DNA of 64,000 bases from Ruminimicrobiellum sp045223915 (GTDB lineage: Bacteria > Elusimicrobiota > Endomicrobiia > Endomicrobiales > Endomicrobiaceae): contig JBGUZU010000015.1 in assembly GCA_045223915.1 (NCBI GenBank), forward strand, positions 1 through 64,000, written 5' to 3'. Made by a program: the position numbers and the translations under genes. Shown here in pieces: positions 15,831 to 23,402 of this stretch (positions are counted from its first letter, which is position 1; the number at the start of each line of letters is the position of its first letter). Under the pieces are notes generated by a model, which saw only the letters and a list, made by a program, of their open reading frames with translations, was not told where the DNA came from and ran no database searches.

Positions 15831-16478
15831 TTATTTTTGTTTTTCTTCCGCCCAAGATTTTCTGCCGTATATAGGCTCTACATTTTTAAATGATGTTCCT
15901 TCAATAGTTTCCGCCATAAGAGCAAGAGTTGATGCTTTCGGAAAATGTAAGTTTGGTTGTAAACTTACGGAACTTTTACCTAATTCTTTTGATAATATTT
16001 TGTTATAAGCGGTAACAGCATTACCGATGATTATTATTTTATCTTTATATTTTTTTAGTTTTTTTACAAAAGTTTCTATAGGAACAATAACAATTTTTTC
16101 TTTTTCTTTTACATAAACTTCGTTTCTTAAAGCATCTGTTGCCGGAACGATTTTTATATTTTTTATGTTTAATTGATTTTTTAATATTTCCAATGTGTCT
16201 ACCGAAACTATCGGCTTACTTAATGTTTGTGCCAATGTTTTTATTACCGACATTGCAACTCTTATTCCGGTAAAACTTCCCGGTCCGCAGGAAACGGCAA
16301 ATTTATCGATATCTTTAAGTTCCCATTTTGCACCTTTAACTATTTTTTCTGCCAATGGAACCAAAACATCGGAATGAATTTTGCCTGCATTATAAAAATA
16401 TTCCGTTATGATATTGGAATTTTCACTTATTGCAATACTTAATGATGAACCTGAAGATTCAATGGCTAAAATTTTCAT
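15831..16478 (-). CDS. tsaB: tRNA threonylcarbamoyladenosine biosynthesis protein TsaB
   Basis: 215 residues. N-terminal MKILAIESSGSSLSIAI is the ASKHA nucleotide-binding opening of TsaB/YeaZ, followed by SDVLVPLAEKI and the highly conserved CGPGSFTGIRV. TsaB works with TsaD and TsaE in making t6A37 on ANN-decoding tRNAs. Here the start overlaps the end of tsaE by four bases, so the pair is coupled. TsaD is not in the window. The C-terminal half is less conserved, as usual. Confidence 0.9.
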   Translation of the reverse strand: MKILAIESSGSSLSIAISENSNIITEYFYNAGKIHSDVLVPLAEKIVKGAKWELKDIDKFAVSCGPGSFTGIRVAMSVIKTLAQTLSKPIVSVDTLEILKNQLNIKNIKIVPATDALRNEVYVKEKEKIVIVPIETFVKKLKKYKDKIIIIGNAVTAYNKILSKELGKSSVSLQPNLHFPKASTLALMAETIEGTSFKNVEPIYGRKSWAEEKQK

Positions 16479-16939
16479 AAAAATCTCTCTGTTTTAATTT
16501 TTCTGCCTGTATCGGTGTAATCTATATTTATTTCCCATCTTTGTTTAATATTATAATATTTTAATCTGTCGCACCACTCAATTAAGGAAATACCGTCACC
16601 GAAAAGATATTCGTCTATACCCAAATCCAAAGTGTTGTTTTCATTAAGTCTGTACAAATCCAAATGATATATCGGACAAAGTTTCGATTCAAACTCGCTT
16701 ACAAGCATAAAACTTGCACTTCTGACAAACTTTTTTATTCCGAAATATGACAAAATTCCCTGAATAAAGGTTGTTTTGCCCGCACCTAAATCACCGTTAA
16801 AAAAAACTATATCTTTAGGTTTTAATATTGAAGCAAACTTTTTACCTAATTCTCTTGTTTGGGTGTCGGTTTCGGTATAAAAAGTTTTGTTTTTAAAAGT
16901 GTTTATATCCGTTGTATTTAACTTTTTTTGGTTTACCAT
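16475..16939 (-). CDS. tsaE: tRNA threonylcarbamoyladenosine biosynthesis ATPase TsaE
   Basis: 154 residues. Walker A is FNGDLGAGKTTFIQGI near residue 48, followed by SASFMLVSEF and HLDLYRL, then LIEWCDRL; all are TsaE/YjeE signatures. The ATPase resets the TsaB-TsaD complex during t6A synthesis. The ATG at 16939 lies inside the 3' end of thiL (47-base overlap), so either translation is coupled or the real start is slightly inside. Neighbouring tsaB supports the call. Confidence 0.9.
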   Translation of the reverse strand: MVNQKKLNTTDINTFKNKTFYTETDTQTRELGKKFASILKPKDIVFFNGDLGAGKTTFIQGILSYFGIKKFVRSASFMLVSEFESKLCPIYHLDLYRLNENNTLDLGIDEYLFGDGISLIEWCDRLKYYNIKQRWEINIDYTDTGRKIKTERFL

Positions 16940-17876
16940 TTTGTAAATATGCTACCTTTCCGTTATTTATATATCCTATACAAGTTACATTCGGTAAAAG
17001 TTTTTCCAACTTTGTTTTATCTTTTTTGTTTATCGTAAAAACAAGTTCGAACTCTTCACCGCCGAACAAAGCACAGTTATATAATTTGTTGTAATCTTTA
17101 TTGGTATATTTTATTAAATTTTGAGATAAAGGTATCTTTTCCATGTTTATAACAGCACCTTTATTTTCGGTTAACAGTTCTATGGATTTGAAAAGTCCGT
17201 CAGAAGAATCTGTCATTGAAGTAACTTTTATCGCTTTTGATATTAAGTTAGCCTCTTTTAATCTTGCCTGCGGAACCAAATGCTTTTTTATCAGAGTTTT
17301 TTCGGAAACGGTTAAATTTTTTTTTGCTTTTGATAATATTTCAAGACCGGCAACACTGTCTCCGAAAGTTCCGGTAACAAATATTAAATCTCCGTTTTTT
17401 GCACCTGTACGGGATATAGGTTTGTCACATATACCTGCCAAAGTTACGGATATTGTAATATCTTTGGCACCAACCGTATCGCCGCCGGAAAGATGTATAC
17501 CGTATTTATCGCAAGTGTTTTTTATTGAATTAAACAATTCTTTTACAAAATCAACAGAAGTGTTTTTCGGTATGCCGAGCGAAATAAAAGCATACAAAGG
17601 TTTTGCATTGCCCATTGAAGCAATGTCGCTTACATTTACTTCTATTGCTTTTTGCCCTATTTGTTTTGCTGTTGCCCACTTTCTTTTAAAATGAATATTT
17701 TCAATTAAAATGTCAGTTGTTACTATATATTTTGATTTTGTGTGCGGATTGAAAGAAAAGCAGTCATCACCTATATCCAAATACACATTATGATAACTTT
17801 TCGGCTTTGTATTGTGCTTTTTGATGAAATCTATTAGTCCGAACTCACCTAATTTGTTTATATTTTTACCTTTCAT
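16893..17876 (-). CDS. thiL: Thiamine-monophosphate kinase
   Basis: 327 residues from ATG 17876. Conserved pieces include LGEFGLIDFI, DIGDDC (AIRS-family metal site), TTDILIENIHFKRKW, EVNVSDIASMGN and LSGGDTVGA, all typical of ThiL. It phosphorylates thiamine monophosphate to the active diphosphate. An in-frame ATG at 17933 exists, but the TATAAT at 17889-17884 lies inside that longer frame and the family start is MKGKNINKLGEFGL. With the -10 only seven bases before the ATG and no Shine-Dalgarno, the mRNA is probably leaderless. It heads the minus-strand series with tsaE, tsaB and cobB. Confidence 0.9.
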   Translation of the reverse strand: MKGKNINKLGEFGLIDFIKKHNTKPKSYHNVYLDIGDDCFSFNPHTKSKYIVTTDILIENIHFKRKWATAKQIGQKAIEVNVSDIASMGNAKPLYAFISLGIPKNTSVDFVKELFNSIKNTCDKYGIHLSGGDTVGAKDITISVTLAGICDKPISRTGAKNGDLIFVTGTFGDSVAGLEILSKAKKNLTVSEKTLIKKHLVPQARLKEANLISKAIKVTSMTDSSDGLFKSIELLTENKGAVINMEKIPLSQNLIKYTNKDYNKLYNCALFGGEEFELVFTINKKDKTKLEKLLPNVTCIGYINNGKVAYLQNGKPKKVKYNGYKHF

Positions 17877-17883
17877 AATGCTA

Positions 17884-17889
17884 ATTATA
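17884..17889 (-). promoter_or_regulatory. -10 box of thiL, placed for a leaderless transcript
   Basis: Minus strand reads TATAGTATAATT; the TATAAT hexamer ends seven bases before the ATG at 17876, so initiation at the usual distance gives a leader of about one base. No Shine-Dalgarno is present. No good -35 is visible at 17 bases. Confidence 0.55.
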
Positions 17890-17959
17890 CTATATTTAAG
17901 TTTGAAAAACATATAATAATTTTGTAAAATCAAAGGTCTAATATAATGCAGGTAACTCT

Positions 17960-19318
17960 ATGAATAATATTTATGGTGTGATACTTGGAGCCGGTGAAGG
18001 CACAAGAATGAAGTCTTGTCTGCCAAAAGTTTTGCATAAAGTTGCAGGGAAAGAATTGATTTCTCATGTAATAGATTGTTTGAACAGTGCAGTAAAAATG
18101 CAAAAACTTGTAGTTGTTGTAGGCAGCGGTTCCGATTTGGTTATTGAACATTTGAAAAAATATAATGCAGACTATGTTTTTCAGAAGGAAAGACTTGGTT
18201 CTGCACATGCTCTTTTGCAGTCTAAAAATAAATTGAAAAATCTTGACGGGCAGTTGATTGTTATGTGCGGAGATACACCGCTTGTAAAATCTAAAACCAT
18301 TAAAGATTTATTGAAATATCATACAAAAAACAAAAATAATGCTACCGTTTTATCCGGTATGGTACAAAATCCGTTCGGGTATGGCAGAATAGTCAGAAAT
18401 TCAAAAGGGACGGTTAGTTGTATAGTTGAAGAAAAGTCCGCAACCGATGAAGAAAAAAAGATAAAAGAAATAAACAGCGGTATATATTGTTTTGATTTAA
18501 AGGTTCTTTGGAAAGCATTAAATAAGGTAGATAATAAAAACAATAAAAAAGAATATTATCTTACCGATGTAATTGAAATATTGAATAAAGACGGTTACAA
18601 AACCGATGCCGTAGCATTAACAACCGAAGAAGAAATATTGGGTGTAAACGACAGAAGACAACTTGCCGTTGCCGAAGATATTTTAAGAACAAGGAAAAAC
18701 GATGAGCTTATGGCAAGCGGTGTTACCATCGTTGATCCTAAGACAACATATATAGACAGCGATGTTGTTATAGGTCAGGATACAGTAATAAAACCTAACA
18801 CGTTTATCGAAGGTAAAACAAAAATCGGTAACAATTGTGTTATAGGTCCGGATACAACAATAACGGATTCAATAATAAAAGAGAATGTTTTTATAACTTA
18901 TTCTTATATTGAAGAATCGGAAATTGAAAAAGGTGTAAAAATAGGACCTTTTGCACATATAAGGCCGAAATCTTTATTAAAAGAAAATGTTAAAGTAGGA
19001 AATTTCAGTGAAGTAAAAAAATCCGTTGTGGGATACGGTTCGAAAGTTAACCACTTATCTTACATAGGTGATGCAACAGTAGGTAAAAACGTAAACATAG
19101 GTGCAGGTACAATCACTTGCAACTATGACGGCAAAAACAAGTTTCAGACGGTTATACAAGATGATGTTTTTGTCGGTTCTAATGTAAATCTCGTTGCTCC
19201 GGTAAATATAGGAAAAAAAGTTCTTATAGCTGCCGGTTCGACAATAACCGATAATGTCTCGCCAAATAAGCTGACTATAGCGAGGGCAAGACAAATAGTA
19301 AAAGTAAGAAAAAAATAA
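17960..19318 (+). CDS. glmU: Bifunctional N-acetylglucosamine-1-phosphate uridyltransferase / glucosamine-1-phosphate acetyltransferase
   Basis: 452 residues, full length. The N-terminal uridyltransferase has LGAGEGTRMKSCLPKVLHKV (Ala of the usual LAAG replaced by Gly) and VMCGDTPL. The C-terminal left-handed beta-helix carries IGPFAHIRP, NFSEVKKS, HLSYIGDATVG and GAGTITCNYDGKNKF, the acetyltransferase site. It makes UDP-GlcNAc for peptidoglycan and LPS. A TATAAT at 17942-17947 is 12 bases ahead of the start and AGGT lies between. It is first in the run glmU-prs-rplY-pth-metF, and glmU-prs is a very common pairing. Confidence 0.95.
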   Translation: MNNIYGVILGAGEGTRMKSCLPKVLHKVAGKELISHVIDCLNSAVKMQKLVVVVGSGSDLVIEHLKKYNADYVFQKERLGSAHALLQSKNKLKNLDGQLIVMCGDTPLVKSKTIKDLLKYHTKNKNNATVLSGMVQNPFGYGRIVRNSKGTVSCIVEEKSATDEEKKIKEINSGIYCFDLKVLWKALNKVDNKNNKKEYYLTDVIEILNKDGYKTDAVALTTEEEILGVNDRRQLAVAEDILRTRKNDELMASGVTIVDPKTTYIDSDVVIGQDTVIKPNTFIEGKTKIGNNCVIGPDTTITDSIIKENVFITYSYIEESEIEKGVKIGPFAHIRPKSLLKENVKVGNFSEVKKSVVGYGSKVNHLSYIGDATVGKNVNIGAGTITCNYDGKNKFQTVIQDDVFVGSNVNLVAPVNIGKKVLIAAGSTITDNVSPNKLTIARARQIVKVRKK

Positions 19319-19327
19319 GAGGACAAA

Positions 19328-20254
19328 ATGAAGCTAAAACTTATCGCAGGTAATGCAAATCCAAAATTAGCACAAGAAATTGCCGGAAAAATGGGAATAG
19401 AATTAAGTCCTGCTACAATAGGAAGATTCAGTGACGGAGAAATTCAGGTAAAAATTACAAACAGTGTAAGAGGTGCTGATTGTTATATTCTTCAACCTAC
19501 ATGCGCCCCTGTAAATGAAAATATTATGGAATTGTTGGTAATAGCTGATGCTTTAAAAAGAGCTTCCGCAAGAAGAATAACGGCTGTTATTCCTTATTAC
19601 GGTTATGCAAGACAAGACAGAAAAGCAGAACCGAGAGTTCCTATTACATCAAAACTTATAGCAAACCTTATAACCGCTTCCGGAATAGACAGAGTGTTAA
19701 CCGTAGATTTACATGCAAGACAAATCCAGGGATTTTTTGATATTCCGGTTGATCACTTGTATGCAAGACCGGTTTTGTTCCAATATTTTAAAGATTTGAA
19801 TTTAGATAATCCTATAGTTGTATCACCGGATGCAGGCGGTGTAGAAAGAGCAAGATCTTTCGCAAAACTTTTAAATGCTGATTTGGCTATCGTAGATAAA
19901 AGAAGACCAAGACCTAACGAAGCAGCTATAATGAACATCATTGGTGACGTTAACGGAAGAAATGCTATTATTCTTGACGATATGATAGATACCGGCGGAA
20001 CATTAACAAAAGTTGCCGATGCAATAAAGAAAGCCGGAGCACTTAAAGTTTATGCGGCAGCATCGCACGGAGTTTTGTCCGGAGAAGCTATTGATAAAAT
20101 ACAAAAATCCGCTTTGGAAGAAGTTGTTATAACAAATTCTATTACACACGATGCAAATTTGCCTAAGATTAAAGTTTTATCCATAGCATCTTTGCTTGCG
20201 GAAGCAATAACAAAAATATATAACGATGAGTCACTCAACACACTTTTCGTTTAA
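19328..20254 (+). CDS. prs: Ribose-phosphate pyrophosphokinase
   Basis: 308 residues, the family norm. N-terminal LKLIAGNANPKLAQEIA, then RFSDGEIQVKI, YYGYARQDRK (ATP site), TVDLHARQIQGFF and the PRPP loop LDDMIDTGGTL. It makes PRPP from ribose 5-phosphate and ATP for nucleotide, His and NAD synthesis. It follows glmU by nine bases with AAGAGGA as ribosome site. No unusual feature. Confidence 0.95.
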   Translation: MKLKLIAGNANPKLAQEIAGKMGIELSPATIGRFSDGEIQVKITNSVRGADCYILQPTCAPVNENIMELLVIADALKRASARRITAVIPYYGYARQDRKAEPRVPITSKLIANLITASGIDRVLTVDLHARQIQGFFDIPVDHLYARPVLFQYFKDLNLDNPIVVSPDAGGVERARSFAKLLNADLAIVDKRRPRPNEAAIMNIIGDVNGRNAIILDDMIDTGGTLTKVADAIKKAGALKVYAAASHGVLSGEAIDKIQKSALEEVVITNSITHDANLPKIKVLSIASLLAEAITKIYNDESLNTLFV

Positions 20255-20287
20255 AAATAAATAGCAGAAATATAAATGGAGGAAGTT

Positions 20288-20950
20288 ATGAAGCAGGTAG
20301 TTTTAGAAGCAGAAATGAGAGATGTATCACAAAACTTGAATGTTCTTAGAAGTTCAGGAAAAGTTCCGGCAGTATTTTATGGTAAAAAGGAACAACCTAT
20401 AGCAATAAGTGTTGATTCAAAGAAATTTTTGTCTATAGTAGAAAAAGAAGGAGCAAATGTTATCATTGAATTAAAATTCAAAGATTCTTCAAAGCCGGCT
20501 ATTGTTAAAGAATTGCAAAGACATATTCTTACACAAGCTCCTAACCATATAGATTTTCAATCAATTTCGTTAACCGAAAAAATTGAAATTCTTGTTCCTA
20601 TACACGTTGAAGGTGTTGCAGACGGTGTAAAAAATGCAGGCGGTACATTGGAACATGTTATGAGAGAAATAAAAGTTCAATGTTTACCTACCGATATGCC
20701 GTCCAAAATCAGTGTTGATGTTACAGCATTGAAAGTTGGAGATGATATCACCGTTGCACAGTTGCCTAAGATTGATGGTGTTGAATATGTTCACCACGAT
20801 AAAGATGCAGTAGTTGTTACAGTTATAGGACAAACAGTTGAAGAAGAAAAACCTGCAGAAACAGCAGAAGCACAAGCTCCTGAAGTTATAAGCAAAGGTA
20901 AGAAAGAAGAAGAAGGTGCTGCAGCTCCTGCAGAAGGTGCAAAGAAATAA
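20288..20950 (+). CDS. rplY: 50S ribosomal protein L25/general stress protein Ctc
   Basis: 220 residues from ATG 20288. The upstream ATG at 20276 lies inside the GGAGG ribosome site and is rejected. An L25 domain occupies about 1-95 (EAEMRDVSQNLNVLRSSGKVP, VIIELKF, HIDFQ), and a TL5/Ctc C-terminal domain follows (VHVEGVADGVKNAGGTLEH). It binds 5S rRNA. A low-complexity tail rich in Glu, Ala and Lys ends the protein, as in many long L25 proteins. The prs-rplY-pth order is conserved in many bacteria. Confidence 0.92.
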   Translation: MKQVVLEAEMRDVSQNLNVLRSSGKVPAVFYGKKEQPIAISVDSKKFLSIVEKEGANVIIELKFKDSSKPAIVKELQRHILTQAPNHIDFQSISLTEKIEILVPIHVEGVADGVKNAGGTLEHVMREIKVQCLPTDMPSKISVDVTALKVGDDITVAQLPKIDGVEYVHHDKDAVVVTVIGQTVEEEKPAETAEAQAPEVISKGKKEEEGAAAPAEGAKK

Positions 20951-20988
20951 TTTTGGAAGAATAGAAATATTTTCTAATCTTATTAACT

Positions 20989-21564
20989 ATGCCAATTAAA
21001 TTTGTTGTAGGCTTGGGTAATCCGGGCGAAAAATATAGTAATACTCGTCATAATTTCGGTTTTAAAGCAGTTGATAAAATTGCCGACCAAGAAAATCTTT
21101 CTTGGAAAAACTGGAATGATATGGCGAGTATTACATTTTATAAAAGAAACGAAGAGAATATACTTATAGCTAAACCGATGACATTTATGAATAATTCCGG
21201 TTTTCCAGTGGTAGCTCTTTTAAAATATTATAAAATTTTACCTCAGGAAATGTTGGTTTTGTATGATGATTATTCCATACCTATAGGTGAATATAAGTTT
21301 AGAGCAACAGGTTCTTCCGGCGGGCATAACGGTGTAAATTCAATTATCACACAAACCGGAACAACAGCTTTCCCGAGAATGAAGTTAGGTATGGGACCGT
21401 TACCTAAGTATGCAAAAATAGTAGATTTTGTTTTATCAAAATTCAATGACGAAGATACGGACAAAATGAATTCGGTATTGGATAAAATTAAAGATATTGT
21501 CGATACGATAATAGATTTGGGTTTTGATAAAGCAATTTCAAGGATTGCACAAAATAAAAAGTAA
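20989..21564 (+). CDS. pth: Peptidyl-tRNA hydrolase
   Basis: 191 residues. GLGNPGEKYSNTRHNFGF carries Asn11 and catalytic His21; KPMTFMNNSG, YDDYSIP and GSSGGHNG follow, all diagnostic of bacterial Pth. It frees tRNA from peptides dropped by the ribosome. It is the third gene of the glmU series; no clear Shine-Dalgarno is seen before the ATG. Confidence 0.95.
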   Translation: MPIKFVVGLGNPGEKYSNTRHNFGFKAVDKIADQENLSWKNWNDMASITFYKRNEENILIAKPMTFMNNSGFPVVALLKYYKILPQEMLVLYDDYSIPIGEYKFRATGSSGGHNGVNSIITQTGTTAFPRMKLGMGPLPKYAKIVDFVLSKFNDEDTDKMNSVLDKIKDIVDTIIDLGFDKAISRIAQNKK

Positions 21565-21573
21565 GAAACTAAA

Positions 21574-22443
21574 ATGAAAATAAAAGAACTTTTTGAAAAA
21601 AAAGAAAAAACTTTTTCTTTTGAAATCTTTCCTCCGAAGACTCCGGAAGGAGATATAAAACTAATACATGAAACATTAAAAGAGCTTTCTTTACTAAAGC
21701 CTGATTTTGTCTCCTGTACTTATGGCGCTGCGGGCGGAAACAAAGATAAAACTTTAGCATTGGTTGAACATATTCAAAAAGCTTACGATATTCCATCTAT
21801 GGCTCATTTAACATGCATAAGTCATACTAAAGACGAAATACATGAAATAGTAAGAAAAATAAAAGCTAAAGGTATACAAAATATTCTTGCATTAAGAGGA
21901 GATCCTCCGAGAGATAATCCCGATATGGTTCCCGGTATAGATAACTACAAACACAGCAGTGAACTGATAACTTTTTTAAGGCAAGAATATAAAGATGATT
22001 TTTGTTTAGGTGTTGCCGGTTTTCCCGAAATGCATCCGTTATCGCCGACGAGAGAGTCTGATATAAAATATTTAAAGCATAAAATTGATTGCGGTGCGGA
22101 CTTTATAATAACTCAACTTTTTTTTGATAATCAAATTTATTTTGATTATGTTAAATCGGTAAAAAGTGCAGGTATAACAAAAAGAATAATTCCCGGAATT
22201 TTACCGATAACGTCTTATGACGGTTTAATAAAATTTTGTAACACGTGCGGAGCAACAGTTCCGGAAAAAGTTCACAAGGTGTTTGCTCCGATAAAAGATA
22301 ATCCGGAGCAGATTGTTAAAGCCGGAATAGACTTTGCTATAACACAATGTAAAGAACTTTTATCTAAAGGAGCTCCCGGAATACATTTTTATTCTTTAAA
22401 TAAAGTTCAGCCGCTAAAAGATATAATAAATTCTGTTAGATAG
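21574..22443 (+). CDS. metF: Methylenetetrahydrofolate reductase
   Basis: 289 residues of TIM-barrel MTHFR. Signatures: TFSFEIFPPKTPEGD, SCTYGAAGGNKD, HLTCIS, ILALRGDPPRDNP, GVAGFPEMHP, ADFIITQLFFDN and the C-terminal GAPGIHFYSLN. FAD enzyme that reduces 5,10-methylene-THF to 5-methyl-THF for methionine synthesis (or acts in a reductive one-carbon pathway). It begins nine bases after pth and closes the operon-like run. Full length. Confidence 0.93.
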   Translation: MKIKELFEKKEKTFSFEIFPPKTPEGDIKLIHETLKELSLLKPDFVSCTYGAAGGNKDKTLALVEHIQKAYDIPSMAHLTCISHTKDEIHEIVRKIKAKGIQNILALRGDPPRDNPDMVPGIDNYKHSSELITFLRQEYKDDFCLGVAGFPEMHPLSPTRESDIKYLKHKIDCGADFIITQLFFDNQIYFDYVKSVKSAGITKRIIPGILPITSYDGLIKFCNTCGATVPEKVHKVFAPIKDNPEQIVKAGIDFAITQCKELLSKGAPGIHFYSLNKVQPLKDIINSVR

Positions 22444-22461
22444 TATCATATTAAATTTTTA

Positions 22462-22490
22462 TTGATAAAAAAGGAATAATAGGTTATAAT
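22462..22490 (+). promoter_or_regulatory. Sigma-70 promoter with leaderless-type spacing
   Basis: TTGATA (22462-22467), 17-base spacer, perfect TATAAT (22485-22490). The ATG of the PorV-like gene begins eight bases after the -10 box and a GTG two bases after it, so transcription should begin at or beside the start codon. Confidence 0.7.
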
Positions 22491-22498
22491 TTGTGAAT

Positions 22499-23398
22499 AT
22501 GAAATCAAAAATTATTATAACACTTTTGTCGGTTATAATATTTTCACAATTTGTGTTTGCAAAAGGTATTGGAACTACAATGTTCCAAATTTTGCAGATG
22601 CCTATGACTGCCTATGATGCAGCTCTCGCAAACACATCCACTTCCGGAGAAATGTCGGCTTTATCCAATTCGGCATTGATCCCTTTTTTATTTCGTTCGT
22701 TAACAATGTCGCATGTTGTTTATCTTGAAGATATGAGATATAGTGTTGGAGCTGTAAATGTTCCTTTAAATAAAAATTCAGGGATTAATTTCAGCTTTTG
22801 TTATTTTGATTCCGGTGAAATGGATAAAACTTTGGACGATAACGGTAGATATAAAGAAGATGGTTCTTTTAGTGCTAACGACAAAGTTTTTAATCTTTCT
22901 TACGGAACAAGAATCGGAGAATCTTTATCTGTAGGTTTATCATTAAAATACATACAACAAAAAATAGATGATGTAAGTTATTCCGGTTTTTTAGCAGGGT
23001 TAGATGGCTTATATTTTATTTCAAACGATGTTTTCGTCACATTAGGCATAGATAATTTTGGTTCCGATATTAAGGGATATAGTGTTCCTACAAAACTTTA
23101 TTGCGGATTAACCGGTAATTTTAATGAAACAATGACCGGGATTGTTCAGTTTGACAGTTATTATAATGAAGATTTATCGGAATTAAAGTTAGCTATTGAA
23201 AAAAAAGTGGACAAAATTGATATGAGATTCGGTTATATTATTCCCAGCAAAGAATATAACGGAACGAATAGCCCTGTCCTTACAAATTTAACTGTAGGTT
23301 TGGGAATTAATTTTACAAGTTGTTTTATTGATTATGCATGGTTACCTAAAGGAGATTTAGGAAATGTGCATATGTTTACACTTAGGATAAATTTTTAA
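22499..23398 (+). CDS. PorV/PorQ-family outer-membrane protein
   Basis: 299 residues from ATG 22499 (an in-frame GTG lies at 22493). Signal peptide SKIIITLLSVIIFSQFVFA, then a long chain with strand-like pattern (GINFSFCYF, VGLSLKYIQQK, VFVTLGIDNFG, LTVGLGINF), ending TLRINF with a terminal Phe as in outer-membrane barrels. It resembles the PorV/PorQ family (FadL-like barrels). In Bacteroidota, PorV is the part of the type IX secretion system that hands cargo to the sortase. Here it directly precedes a secreted M6 protease with a C-terminal sorting-like domain, four bases apart, which supports a secretion role by analogy. Confidence 0.65.
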   Translation: MKSKIIITLLSVIIFSQFVFAKGIGTTMFQILQMPMTAYDAALANTSTSGEMSALSNSALIPFLFRSLTMSHVVYLEDMRYSVGAVNVPLNKNSGINFSFCYFDSGEMDKTLDDNGRYKEDGSFSANDKVFNLSYGTRIGESLSVGLSLKYIQQKIDDVSYSGFLAGLDGLYFISNDVFVTLGIDNFGSDIKGYSVPTKLYCGLTGNFNETMTGIVQFDSYYNEDLSELKLAIEKKVDKIDMRFGYIIPSKEYNGTNSPVLTNLTVGLGINFTSCFIDYAWLPKGDLGNVHMFTLRINF

Positions 23399-23402
23399 TA
23401 CT

